A DNA stretch of 64,000 bases from Anadara kagoshimensis (GCA_021292105.1 CM037869.1:6880204-6944203); one strand, 5' to 3'. Shown: positions 35,567 to 47,553, counted from the first letter of the stretch. The notes: generated by a model from the sequence alone, not told the origin. Translations and numbers: made by a program.

Positions 35567-36655
35567 TTACTTAGTTAATCCTCTTCGTCTCCGATGAGAC
35601 ATAAAGCTGCAACTTTCTGCCTCCATTTGGGTCTGTCTTTGGCCAGTTTCTGCGCTTCTCCCAATATCATACCACCATCCTGTAGTTCTGCCGCCACCGT
35701 TCTTCTCCATGTTGTTTAAGGCCTGCCAGGTCTTCCCTTGCCAGGCGGAGTCCATCTTAAGGCAACTTTCGGGTGTCGTTGTTGCCCCATCCTGAAGACA
35801 TGGCCTAGCCATTTTAACCTCCTATCTTTTATTTCTGTGCTGATTTGATTTTTCTTGCATGTTGTTTGTGTTGGTAGACAGAATGGCCAAATCGTCTGCG
35901 AAATCAAGGTCTACGATGTGTGAGAGTAGGTCCCATTGAATTCCTTTTGGTCTATCTGATGTTGCTTTCTTCATTATCCAGTCAATGGTTACAAGAAAGA
36001 GGATAGGTGATATGATACATCCCTGTCTTACTTCAGACTCAACCCGGAACCAATCTGTTGTTGTGTTGTTTAGGATGATACTGCATTCATAATTTTCATA
36101 GAATTTCTTTATTATTGTGATGACTTTAGTTGGTAGTCCATAATGCTGCAATATTTTCCATAAGGTGTCTCTATTCACGCTGCCAAAGGCTTTCTTAAAA
36201 TCTATAAACTTAAGGTGATATGCAAGGGACTGTTCCACTCGATACACTGCTCTATGATGTTTCTGAGCGTAAATATTTGGTCGATACAGCCTCTTCCTCT
36301 CCTAAATCCAGCTTGTTCCTCTCTAGATTTATCGTCGATATCTGCTTCCATTCTTGAGAGAAGCACTTTTAGAAAGACTTTACTGGGTGTTGACAGCAGA
36401 GTAATTCCTCGCCAGTTGTCACATATTTGCAGGTCTCCTTTCTTTGGCAGTTTCACAATGAGCCCTTTCGTCCGGTCTTTTGGAATGGTGTCGTTATTCC
36501 AGATGTTTTTGAAAAGGTTTGTTAAGACTTTCGTCGATGTTTTTAAGTCTATTTTCAGCATTTCTGTATGGATCTGGTCAACCCCTGAAGCTTTCCCTTT
36601 TTTAAGCGATGTAATTGCTTTCTTTACTTCAATTTCTGTGGGAGGATTTAGGCTA
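35567..36655 (-). pseudogene. LINE reverse transcriptase, internally deleted
   Basis: Minus-strand RT: KGLIVKLPKKGDLQICDNWR with GITLLS (36561-36202), QAGFRRGRGCIDQIFTLR, FIDFKKAFGSVNRDTLW, VRQGCIISPILFLV and the catalytic FADDLAIL (about 35890). After NNMQEK the sequence jumps to ISTEIKDRRLKWLGHVFRMG and RWTPPGKGRPGRP, so the thumb and connecting part are deleted. The end reads KWRQKVAALCLIGDEED and is followed by GTAAGTAAGTAG repeats, a short microsatellite tail. The 5' end is truncated at about 36655. The clade is uncertain (an RTE- or I-like C-terminus). It lies just upstream of the HECT copy 2 first exon. Confidence 0.8.
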
Positions 36656-36779
36656 TAATAGATGGTATAATATTTGTTGTGTTAAATGTTATAATTAAGC
36701 CGAAGATCGACTGGCTCAAAACACCAATGATTCTTGAGATAAGCTAGTAACGATGAAGAACCGCTTTGAGGTCAGTTCA

Positions 36780-38262
36780 TCATTATTTTCTTGTTCAGAT
36801 TGTTATGAATATCTCTGCAACTGTGAGAAAGTTCAACAAATGGCCTAATAGGGCATGTATTGCTCATCTAGTGCACATGAGCTTCATAAGCATGAAGGTC
36901 AAGGTCAAATCTATTCCAAACCTTGAACAACTCCAGTAAGTGATTATATATATGAAGTTTGATGTCTATAGGCCTAGTTAATGAGAAGAAGTCATTTTAG
37001 CATTTTACATACAAGGTCACGGTAACCTTAAACTTAGATCAAAGTCAAATCTATTCGCAAATTTTGTAGAACTCAACACACTGATTCTATATCTGAAGAT
37101 TTATGTCTCTTGGCTTTTTATCTTGAGCTATTGCGATCTACCATCAAGCGTCGTGCGTAAACTTTACACTTTAATCTTTTCCTTCAAAACTACAGAGCTA
37201 AGTTTGATGAAACTTGATGATTATCATGCCTTGGTAAAAGGCTTTCAAAATTGTGCTCGGTGTTTAGTCATGCCCAACAAGATGACCGCCGTTACCAAAA
37301 ATAGCCAAAAGACAAAACAATCTTCTTCTCTGAAACTAAAGGTGCAGGCAAATTTTGATTGGATATTTTGATTTAGGATACCTAGGAACATTAAAATTAT
37401 GATTTTCATGAAAATTGGGCATGAAATTGGTAACACGTTTTTTGTGTAAAATTATGTAATTTTAAAATGATACATTTGTTATTATAACTCAAAAAACCGA
37501 AGATATGGATTTTTCACTGTTGATCTTGTCTTGCTATTTTCTTCTAATAGATGTCAAGGTCATGTCCCAGTTTTTGATCTTTAATAAAAAAAATATTTTT
37601 TAAACATTTGAGGTGTTTGTAACATGGGATTTTCAGTTAATTGTAGGTATTGACATAACGGTCATTTTGATACATAGATCAAACTCATGGGTTCAAAGGT
37701 CAAGGTCCAAGATATGCAAATATGCTGAATTACTTAATTATCTGTAAAGCTATTAACTTTTTGTATAATCATGCATATAACAATGTTGTAGGTAATGGCA
37801 CAGTGGCCATTTTGATATATGAATAAAGATCATGGGTTCAAAGGTCAAGGTCATTGATGCAAATAAATACTGAAATGGTAAATGATCTCAAAAACTTTTT
37901 ATATATGCATGTAAAATTAGAATATTGTAGATATTAGCCTAACAATCAATTTTAAATTTAGATTCTTTAGCTGTTTAAAAATACTATATTGTAGTTAGAC
38001 TTTAGATAGGTTATATGTTGTATTCTTAGGACAAATTATAATAAATTTGCAAAATCCTTGCATATAATTGGCTCTTACTGCTAAAAATTGGGACATTTCT
38101 TTAATTAAAGTCATTGACCATTGAACCTCTGCATGAGATATGTACTCAGCCTCAGATGAGCGTTAAGACCCGTGGGCCTCTTGTTGGTTCATGAGAGTTC
38201 ATTTTTAGCGTTTTAATATACACAAGGTCATGGTGACCTTGTACTTAGATTAAGGTCAATGG
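36780..38262 (+). repeat. Repeat fragment split by a family A element
   Basis: Sequence at 36900-37122 (GGTCAAGGTCAAATCTATTC, CACGGTAACCTTAAACTTAGA) resumes at 38190-38262 (CATGGTGACCTTGTACTTAG), so the family A element at 37123-38185 sits inside another tandem-core repeat. The right part holds AGGTCATGGTGACCT (38225-38239). Confidence 0.55.
37123..38185 (+). mobile_element. Tandem-core element family A, copy 3
   Basis: Begins TTGAGCTATTGCGATCTACC and runs through CGTCGTGCGTAAACTTTACA, two to three ~145 bp units with GGGTTCAAAGGTCAAGGTC, and ends GACCCGTGGGCCTCTTGTT. The order is the same as in the complete copy at 44971-47487. Confidence 0.75.
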
Positions 38263-38705
38263 GTGGCAGATCAAGTTAACGTTTTGTTCCGCTCCTAATA
38301 TTTTTTTACGATTCCGACATTTTCTTTGACAATTTGATTGAAATAGCAGTTTTCCGCATTTTGTAGATATTATTTGGTATATAAGTATACCAAAATTAGT
38401 TGCAGAACGAGTTTTCGTTTTCCTGCTATGTTGCTTATAAGTAAATCACGGCTCTTTGTATTTGATAAATAGACTACAAGAACAGTTTTCGCACTTTCTT
38501 AAATGCTTACAGCTACTGGACTATTTTTGGCATCATGTGAGTCTACTACATTGTGTAACAGATCAAGTTCACGGTTGATTCTGCTCCACTGATATTTACG
38601 TTGTTAGGGTATTGCAGCTTTTGACTTGGTTCATTATGTTGGGTATATCAGATCGCTCACAAAGAATTTTTTTGCAATATATACTGATTTTTATGATAGA
38701 AGTAC

Positions 38706-38778
<73 letters not shown>

Positions 38779-39829
38779 CGGGTTGCATATTAAAGTCAAT
38801 GAACTGCATTTTAAAAGATTTGTTATTTTCTTCAGTCTAAAATAGAACGTCTGTAATCATATGATATTTCGTGTACCATATTTAGTGGACTACGTGCCCT
38901 TTTCACAACCTAGGTGCGTACCAAATCCGCTAGGGATAGATCATAGTGTAATTACTTCTTTACGGTTTTCTCTTTTGTCTGCAATTCATAGTACGGAAAT
39001 GTTCAAAACGATTCAAACAAGTGTTATCATGTTCTAAAATGCACTTATAGGTGTATATTAAAGATTGCAAATATAGTCGGTCAAATTGTAAAGGCAACAA
39101 AAAAAAAAAAAAAAACAACAACAACATTTGACGTTTGTTTTCCAAATTTATAGTGATGGTTCTCAATTTTAAGCCATTTTTAGAATCTTTTAGTTTGTTA
39201 TTGTCTAATTATATGCGCATTTACCCCCTCCCCCACACACACAAACACGCAGTCATCTTGTCAGTCTGTATTTAAGCACTACAAACTGTCTATTTTGAAT
39301 TGTACAAATGTTGTACAATTTAAGATACAAACTCTAATATCGCCTGACCGCACGTCATGTGTAACTTGCGAGAGTATCTATTCCGTAATTGGATGAATGT
39401 TTTACTTGTATCAAAATTTCATCAGCTATATGGGAAGTGATAGAAAGTTTGACTCATGACGTGCACTGAAATGATGGTTCTTTCACGTGTCGTACCTGCG
39501 TCGACATCGAACATCGGTTTTAAGGTCTTTTCCAGATTACCCAAATGCTTTCATTTCGAAAGACCATTTTAAAGTTTTGGTCAGTAAAAGGCACTGTGAT
39601 CACAGAGCGGGCTTTGAGACATTCTACCATCGAGTCTTAAAACTAGCAGGGGAGAACTTCGAATTTCAAGGACCAGTCGCTGAAAAGTTGATTGTTTTAA
39701 AGAGTTAGTGAAAACTAAAAATAACAACAGCTGAAATAATTTGCTTCAAGGCATGTTCTACACGATCATTTTGATGTTAAAGTCAACATGATCAGATTAA
39801 ATTCAGCTATCTGTTTTGATTTGACAAGG
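38263..39829. other. No gene seen; (TC)27(TG)9 microsatellite
   Basis: A (TC)n run at 38707-38760 continues as (TG)n to 38778. A phrase AGATCAAGTT.ACGGTT recurs about 290 bp apart (38270 and 38562). An A18-19 run lies at about 39100. The open frame at 39487-39708 has no recognised domain. Confidence 0.55.
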
Positions 39830-40063
39830 CCCCGGTTTCACAATCATTCCTTAGCTAAGATTTTCCTTAACTTAAAATTAGATAATTTTGTTTTGTTTTT
39901 TGTCAAACTAAAATTAATGGAAATGTTTTTTATCTACAAGTGATCTCAAAAATGATCCAGTAAATTTCGGAATATCTCGAAAATTAACAAAATTATAAAG
40001 ATTTGAAATTTTGCCAGATTTACGTTAATGAAAACTTTAGCTGATTGTGAAACCAGGGTCTCA
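39830..40063. mobile_element. MITE with GGTTTCACAATCA inverted termini
   Basis: Left end CCCCGGTTTCACAATCATTC and right end GCTGATTGTGAAACCAGGGT are inverted complements over ~16 bp. The interior is ~200 bp AT-rich and noncoding. Similar GGTTTCACAA-ended MITEs are common in marine invertebrates. Confidence 0.65.
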
Positions 40064-40638
40064 TATGAATAAAAATCACCGGCGTGTCAAATTGAAGTAC
40101 CAGTCTGATGCCGAGGACATCGGAATCGGTAACAAAGTATTTCTTATATACGAATTAGTAATTTAAATTAACAATTTAAGTGTTTCGTAAATTAGATACA
40201 AATTACAAAAACATACATTATATTCGAAATTAGCCTTCTCGGCCTTCGTATCGGGGTATACAATTTTATACTTACTTCATTTATAACTTTATTATGAATG
40301 TACATTGAAGATTCATGGCATTATAGAACTCCTTAGAACGGTCATATGATTTTGTAATAGATCTTGTCAGACGTTCGATGTCAGTAATATCATGTTATGA
40401 TATGCAACGGTTACCCTCTCCCCGTTCAGATCACTACGGTGGTGTCGGGTCCATGTGTGGAAGGTCTTGGATCCGAATTCAAGACGGGTCTGACCAAGAA
40501 CTAAAAAACTAGCGATTGTTCTATTACCGATCTCGTGATATTTAGATTATTTGATTAGACCCATGTTGTTTTACTTCACATCAGCAAAATATTATTTTCG
40601 AGCCAAGATATAATTTGTAACACACTGTACCACACTGT
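40064..40638. other. No gene seen
   Basis: AT-rich with a possible tRNA-like B-box phrase near 40478 (GATCCGAATTC), too weak to call. Nothing else. Confidence 0.3.
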
Positions 40639-40720
40639 AGCAGTCTGGGTAGCTCGGTTGGTGAAGAACAATCACATATTGTAGGAGGACCGGGTTCCAT
40701 TCCCGGTCCATTACAACATC
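40639..40720 (+). repeat. tRNA-like sequence, probable SINE head
   Basis: TAGCTCGGTTGG fits an RNA polymerase III A box and GGTTCCATTCC a B box with one mismatch. GGACCGGGTTCCATTCCCGGTCC folds as a T-arm with a 7-8 bp stem. No good acceptor stem closes the unit and a 3' body follows, so a tRNA-derived repeat is more likely than a functional tRNA gene. Confidence 0.4.
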
Positions 40721-41022
40721 AATTATATGTGCAGTGACCAGTTTTTAATTGGTTCCTGCATTTTTCGTTACTTTTACAACACAGATGCATGTGGTGCGCG
40801 AGTATCTATGTACAAGTGTGTCTGATATGATTTTACTAAAACGCATTCATGGTGTCTTTTAGTGCTATCACAGTAATTAACCCACTGCCGGATTAACATA
40901 TGAATGGTAAGATGAAGGAATATTTTGTTCTGGACACTTATGTGAAGTGTCGAGAAAGCACAAAGATAACTAGTGTACCAAATTACTCGCATCGACTCTA
41001 CAACTCTTAAGCCTAAGCTACG

Positions 41023-41066
<44 letters not shown>

Positions 41067-42275
41067 GTTAGCGTAAATCTCAAGCCATAGTTTTCTTTTG
41101 CCCGCCATTTCCTTAATACTCATCAGATTTTGACAAATATGGTATCAAATGAAAATATTCTTTCAAGACTTTAATTTTTGTTCTCATTTTTTTTCTAGGT
41201 TCACTCTATATCTAATGATGTGAAAATTTTACTTGAATGTTATGAAAAAATAATGACGTCAGAAGAAAAAAATCAAATATTAAAAAATCGCTATATAAAA
41301 GTTGACATTCAAACCGTACCATTCACTTTATAAGAAACAACAAAAAAATGACATACCCAGAAAATAGACGGGATTTCGTATTTTAATAATATAAAAATTA
41401 ATGTTGTTTATCAAATATTTGAGTATTTGAGTCATAAACACCGACATTTTTGAATACCTATACAGATTTTCGGCAGAACTATGACGTGGCGTTTCTAAAA
41501 TCTAGCTGGACCGTGGCTTCTAAATATACATATATTATTTTATTTCAAAGACCGAAAAAAGTTTTTATTGTGATAACTAAGTCTTTTTAGAAGTTGTATA
41601 AAAAATAATTTCATTTTTTTAAAGTTTATTTCTCGGTGGTACATGTTACTCACGGTAACCCATGAGGACAAGGACAGGCCGGTATGGCGGTATATATCAG
41701 AAAATATGACGCCTTACACAAATAAAATCTATGGGTTTGAATTTAACTAATATGCTGAAAATGATAAAAAATCGTAAATAAATATATGATATATACGGAC
41801 GGAAATGTCAACCAATATAAAAATAAACGTGATATAAATAGAACCACGGGAATCCCATATTCACAAACGATTTGCAGAAAATCAAAAAATCAATCGCAGA
41901 AAATCAAAAAATCAATCGCACAGAAACCGATGTGCAACATGTACCTAATTGTTCGATCTTTCATTCAATTCCAAATTTGACAGTGGAGACGATAGCGATA
42001 GTTGGATTTCTAGCATGTATCACTGGACATAGGTCGGTACACCGGCTTGTCTCTAAAGCTTCGCTGATTAAACAATATAATAGCTACATGTTGTATGGTC
42101 ACTTCTAAAAAATTAATGACGATTTTCGGTTTCAAATTATCGGGTCAACATTTTAGCAAGCACCGAATGAGAAATAATACATGCATGTCAATTTTTATTT
42201 AATTATATCCTCATTTACCCTAGGCCTAATTATCTGCCCTAATGGTGGTAGGGAATTTTTGATATTGCAGATAAT
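40721..42275. other. No gene seen; T40 tract
   Basis: A run of 40 T at 41025-41064 sits between CTACGCA and GCGTTAG. A short tandem duplication (CAGAAAATCAAAAAATCAAT, twice) lies at 41875-41918. Nothing else is recognised. Confidence 0.5.
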
Positions 42276-42414
42276 TCGTAGCTACGATTTTTTTATCCGT
42301 ACGAACGGTTTTTTATTCGTAGGAACGGTTTTTAAAATTCGTAGGTACGATTTTTTAAATTTGTACGTACGATTTTAAAAGTCGTATATACGATTTTAAA
42401 AATCGTAGCTACGA
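42276..42414. repeat. Seven 12-bp palindromes at 21-bp spacing
   Basis: Cores of the form TCGTANNTACGA start at 42276, 42297, 42317, 42339, 42361, 42382 and 42403. Units 1, 6 and 7 are perfect palindromes; the others differ by one to three bases. Each is followed by an A/T-only spacer of 8-10 bp. A decayed eighth core may begin at 42427. The array ends 45 bp before the 5' LTR of the Gypsy element. Confidence 0.85.
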
Positions 42415-42458
42415 CTTTTTTTATCCTCGTATTGATAATAGGATCATGCGTATTTATA

Positions 42459-43087
42459 TGTCACAGGTAGGTAATTTATATAATTATAAATTACTCTTAA
42501 GTTAAAATTAAGCCATTAGTTAAGTTTTAGCTTAAGTTATATTTCACTTTTAATTACTTTATTATATATTACATTACATCTGGGTAGGTATTAATTAAGT
42601 ATGTATTTTCCTAACACACCGTTCTACTTATTAACTTTGTTTAATGAGCATGCTTAATACGTAATTTCACAGGTCACTGCATTTTGGCGCGTATTCTTGA
42701 CTGACAATTGCCATCCCTACGACACAGTCTAAGTGTCAAGACGTATTTATATACATTCATTAACACATGCATCTGCAGCTTTATCCTTCACGGATACAGT
42801 CGTATTTCATAGAAATTCAAAAGCATGTATGTTAATTTTACTTCTTTTAGTTCCTTATATATTTTTATTATTTATAGTCATTAATTCACGGGTGAGATTT
42901 ATTGTTAATATTATCGCAGATACCCGTAATATATATCGAGTACTTGTTTATACTCATTAACGGTGACCTGATTATAACTCTACAGTTATATATAAACATA
43001 TATTTAAAGATAGAGAGAATGTTTAACAGAGTATTTGTTCTAAATATGTTTAAGTGCGTTAAAGTGAGTGATTGTGCTTTTGTGTAA

Positions 43088-43132
<45 letters not shown>

Positions 43133-43287
43133 TTTCATGTATGCATATGCATTAAGTATTGTTTTATTTATTCTGTACTTGCAGGACATTTTCCTTTTTA
43201 TTGCTTTTGTATCCAAATTCGTCAAAGTCAATAAATGAATATTACCCTGAAAACATAACTTGTGATTAGTACGAACCACTTGTGTCA
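42459..43287 (+). repeat. 5' LTR with ~0.5 kb insertion
   Basis: Starts TGTCACAGG and ends GAACCACTTGTGTCA. Compared with the 322-bp 3' LTR it has an extra ~512 bp at about 42711-43222 with a (GT)19 run at 43091-43129. Outside this block the two LTRs are nearly identical. No terminal repeats could be seen on the block. Confidence 0.85.
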
Positions 43288-43289
43288 AA

Positions 43290-43307
43290 TGGCGCCCAGG
43301 TTGGGAC
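43290..43307 (+). promoter_or_regulatory. Primer-binding site
   Basis: TGGCGCCCAGGTTGGGAC starts two bases after the LTR, as expected for a tRNA 3'-end complement beginning TGG. The priming tRNA was not identified. Confidence 0.75.
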
Positions 43308-44970
43308 TTTGACGAAGGGTTTGGTCGATTTGGCGGGAAAATGCTGATAGTGTAGATCTGGCGCGAAATGGTTACAGGGTGTGACCAGTTTTTGGCGGGA
43401 ATGCTTTACAACCGGAAATAGAGGCCATTGACCGGATACGGAAAACAACAAACGGAAATAGATTTAACCGGATACGGAAAACGCCAAACGGAAGTAGAAA
43501 CCACCAGAAATGTCCTTGTTTATCACAGGATTTCTTGAAAAACTCTGATTTTTCTATAATCATTTTTCAACATTTTCAACGACTGCAGTGGATTAATTTT
43601 GTTTATTAATGTGCACACTTTTATTTAAACATTTTTCTGGAATACCGATTCATCTGGAGGAGGATTATTTGGGATTTTTGCCGGAAAACATGTTTGCTGA
43701 CTTTGTGAAATCCATGGATTGAATATTTGTATTGAACTGAACTTTTTATTTTTGACCTTTGTTTTTTGTTGCTATTCATATGCTTCAATGAGGAACAAAT
43801 CTGAACTTTGTTGACATTTAGACATTTTCATTGAGTGTATGTGAGTATTGAATTATTATCAAAATTGTTCTATTTTATTTGTATTTATTTATTTTTTTTA
43901 TTGCTGCAATTGTGTTTATCCAGCAAATTTGTTTTGCAGCTGTTCTTGAAAGCAAATATAGGTCACATTATCCAAGGTTTAATTCAGGGTGTATTTTATT
44001 TTTTTTTGTTTCATTGTTTCAGTCTAGCAGTTTGTTATACTTATACCTACAACGCTTTACATACATCATACAACAAAACAATTACGCAACTTATACTTGA
44101 CTTGTATAGGTAGCTAGAAGGTCATTAGGTCAACTCAAGGTGTCAAGGTCGTCCCTTGTCCTGCGCATAGGTGTTTCACTTCGTAAATTCACTTGCACTA
44201 CTTCTTAATTTCAATTGTTTGCATATATTTATATCCACACTACTAATTTTACTTAAGAATATCAAATGTTTATAATCTTTCAGGTGATTTATTAAATAAG
44301 GAACAATTTAAAAATTGTACAGGTAAGTTAGTTTAAAATAAGTTTATGTAATTAAGGTAGCACATTGCTAAAAAAACCAACGCAATTAAAAGGTTTAATT
44401 AAATTTAGTTCAAATCAGCAGTGTCAAAATAAAATAAAGTAAAACAGCTTATATAGTTTCAGAAGGTAGGTTGTATATTTATAATTTATTTACAAAATAT
44501 ATTTACTTAATTATTTAAGTGTTTCAGTTTGTAATTAAGATTGTCCAAAATATTACAAGTACTTACTTGAACAAAAACATATTGACTTTCTCTGTATTGT
44601 ATTTGTGTATTTTTAACATGTGTTGATGCACATGCATTATGTCCAATACTAAATGTCCACAACTGCCCTATTGCTTTCAGTATATTAAAATCCCATTTAT
44701 TTGTGTATCAAATGATTGTTTATCTTAATTAATTTTATATGTTAATCATATAGAATTTTGAGGAGATAAATATTACAACTTAAAATTAGCAAAACAATTA
44801 AATGAGCCTGATCAACTGATTTATTGTTAGCTTATTTACCAGTTTCGCAATATTCTGTTGTATCCGAAACCGTTCTGATACATCGGTAGTATTTTCATCG
44901 TGTTACGTTGTCGCTGTCGTTGAATTTTCGGTATTTTCATTCGATTGCGATAATATCGGGGTTTTTTTTA
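43308..44970 (+). other. Long untranslated leader of the Gypsy element
   Basis: 1.66 kb with no convincing coding sequence. Near the start, CCGGAAATAGA / CCGGATACGGAAAAC phrases alternate three times (43411-43483). A strong splice-donor match CAG/GTAAGT occurs at 44321-44329, and a matching acceptor TTTTTTATATTATCAG lies just before gag at 47532. Confidence 0.45.
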
Positions 44971-47487
44971 TTAGCTCACCTGAGCCAAAGGCTCAGATGA
45001 GCTATTGCAATCTATCACCGTCCGTCGTGCGTCGTCCGTCGTGCGTCGTGCGTCGTCCGTCGTGTGTAAACTTTACATTTTAATCTTCTCCTCCAAAACT
45101 ACTGGGCCATATTTGATGAAACTTAGTGATTATCATGCCTGGGTAGCAGCCTTTCAAAATTGTGTTCGGGGTTTGGCCACGTCCAACAAGATGGCCGCTG
45201 TTACTAAAAATAGCAAAAAGACAAAAAAATCTTCTTCTCTGAAACCAAAAGGTGCAGGCAAATTTTGATTGGATATTTGGATTCAGCATAACTGGGAACA
45301 TTAAAATTGTGTTTTTCATGAAAATTAGACGAAAAATAGGTTACGCGTTTTTTGCGTAAAATTACCTAATTTTTAAAATGAGACATTTATTGTTATAACT
45401 TCATAATGGCTGAAGATAATTGTATGGAGTTTTCACTGTTGATCTTGTCTTGCAATTTTCTTCCAATTGATGTCAAGGTCAAAGGTCAAGGTCATGTCCC
45501 AGTTTTTGACCTTTGATGAAAAATGCTATTTTTTTAACATTTCTCGTGAAAATGGCGTAGGATTTTCAGTTATTTGTAGGTATTAACATGGCGATCATTT
45601 TGATACATAGATCAGGGTCATGGGTTCAAAGGTCAAGGTCACAGATGTCCAAGAATACCAAAATAGTTAATTATCTCAAAAACTATAAACTTTTTGTATA
45701 GGCATGTATATTGGAATATTATAGGTATTGGCCTAACAATAATTTTGATATATAGATAAAGGTCATAGGTTCAAAGGTCAAAGTCATAGAAGCGAACGAA
45801 TACTTAAATGGTTAATTATCTCAAGAACTATAAACTTTTTGTATAGGCATGTATATTAGAATATTGTAGGCATTTGCACAACAATCATTTTGATATATGA
45901 ATGAAGTTCATAGATAAAGGTCATAGGTTCAAAGGTCAAAGTCATAGAAGCGAACGAATACTTAAATGGTTAATTATCTCAAGAACTATAAACTTTTTGT
46001 ATAGGCATGTATATTAGAATATTGTAGGCATTTGCACAACAATCATTTTGATATATGAATGAAGTTCATAGATAAAGGTCATAGGTTCAAAGGTCAAGGT
46101 CATAGAATTGAACGAATACTTAAATGGTTAATTATCTCAAAAACTATAAACTTTTTGTATAGGCATCTATATTGGAATATTGTACGTATTGGTCTAACGA
46201 TCATTTTGATATATGAATGAAGGTCATAGGTTCAAAGGTCAAGGTCATAGCTGAGAACGAATATTTAAATGGTTAATTATCTTAAAAACTATAAACTTTT
46301 TGTTTAGGCATGTATATTAGAATATTGTAGGCATTTGCACAACAATCATTTTGATATATGAATGAAGTTCATAGGTTCAAAGGTCAAGGTCATAGATGCA
46401 AACTAATACTTAAATGGTTAATTATCTCAGAAACTATAAACTTTTTGTATAGGCATGTATATTAGAATATTGTAGGTATTGGCCTATCGATCATTTTGAT
46501 ATATAAATGAAGGTCATAGGTTCAAAGGTCAAGGTCATAGATGCAAATGAATACTTAAAAGGTTAATTATCTCAAAAACTATAACTTCTTTGTATAGGCA
46601 TGTATATTGGAATATTGTAGATATTGGCCTAACGATTATTTTTATATATGAATGAAGGTCATAGGTTCAAAGGTCAAGGTCAAAGCTGCGAATGAATATT
46701 TAAATGGTTAATTATCTCAAAAACTATAAACTTTTTGTATAGGCATGTACATTGGAATATTGTAGGCATTTGCACAACAATCATTTTGATATATCAGGGA
46801 TTTATCAAGGGCCTATTTAGGGCCGAAATTCGGCCCCATTCCCAATGGAATAGACATAGATTTTTTCCCAAAATGGGCTGAGAAAATTCCCAATTAGAAA
46901 ATCGTACCAGATACATAGCTGAAGTCTGGCCATAAATGTGGCTGCTTTTCTCAATCTTCAATCAAATCAATACACTAAAAGCATTAGATTTAATCATTAA
47001 TGGCATCAAATATGATGTCAAAGTTTTCCCAAAATGAGCAAAAAGTTGATAGTTTTTCCCAATTTTAGTCTAGGGCCTTTTCCCAAAAGACCCTGATAAA
47101 TCCCTGTATATGAATGAAGGTCATAGGTTTAAAGGTCAAGGTTATAGATGCAAACGAATACTTAAATGGTTAATTATCTCAAAAACTATAAACTCTTTGT
47201 ATAGGCATGTATATTGGAATACTGTAGGTATTGGCCTAATGCACATTTTAATATACAGATGTTTTAGCTGTTTATAAATAATATATTGTAGCTAGACTTT
47301 AAATATCTTATATATAGCATACTTATATAATAATTATTATAATTAATTTTCAAAAATACTTGCATATTATTGGCCCTTACTGCTGAAAATTTTGATATTC
47401 TCTTTTATTAATGTCATTGACCATTGAACCTCTGCATAAGATATGTACTCTTTTCAGGTGAGCGTTAAGGCCCATGGGCCTCTTGTT
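44971..47487 (+). mobile_element. Tandem-core element family A, complete copy
   Basis: The 5' terminus folds as TAGCTCACCTGAGCC/GGCTCAGATGAGCTA (44972-45004), followed by a CGTCCGTCGTGCGT minisatellite (45019-45064). Nine units follow with GGTTCAAAGGTCAAGGTCA near 45623, 45768, 45926, 46084, 46229, 46373, 46519, 46664 and 47126; the period is 145 bp, or 158 bp where a 13-bp extra phrase is present. The 3' terminus is AGGCCCATGGGCCTCTTGTT, with a 14-bp palindrome. There is no transposase. The hairpin ends plus tandem core resemble pearl/HINE (Helentron-associated) elements described in bivalves; this is an inference. Confidence 0.8.
46795..47106 (-). mobile_element. CAGGG-ended DNA element, copy 2, nested in family A
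   Basis: Bounded by CAGGGATTTATCAAGGGCC and GACCCTGATAAATCCCTG. It interrupts the phrase GATATATGAATGAAGG of a core unit, with TATAT repeated on both sides as a probable 5-bp target duplication. It is the reverse orientation of 27686-27984. Confidence 0.85.
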
Positions 47488-47553
47488 TATTTATTTACGT
47501 TTATTTATTTTTGTCGTTTTTTATATTATCAGTGTTTTGTTCGGTAGTTTAGG

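Noticed and set aside
38596-38845. Frames with Arg-Glu or Ser-Leu repeats
   Set aside because: Translation of the (TC)n(TG)n microsatellite.
39487-39708. 73-residue plus-strand frame
   Set aside because: Sequence is plausible for protein but no family motif, splice sites or repeat support could be found.
40639-40720. Functional tRNA gene
   Set aside because: A and B boxes and a T-arm are present but no closing acceptor stem or clear anticodon arm; a tRNA-derived repeat is more likely.
41025-41064. Retrotransposed poly(A) tail
   Set aside because: The T40 run has no coding or LINE/SINE body next to it and no target duplication could be seen.
42276-42414. CRISPR array
   Set aside because: Repeats are only 12 bp with A/T spacers of 8-10 bp in a eukaryotic genome; this is a palindromic satellite.
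43040-43288. Thr-His repeat frame
   Set aside because: Translation of a (GT)n microsatellite inside the 5' LTR insert.
43835-44113. Hydrophobic Phe/Tyr-rich frames in the Gypsy leader
   Set aside because: T-rich composition explains the hydrophobic residues. No start context or family signal.
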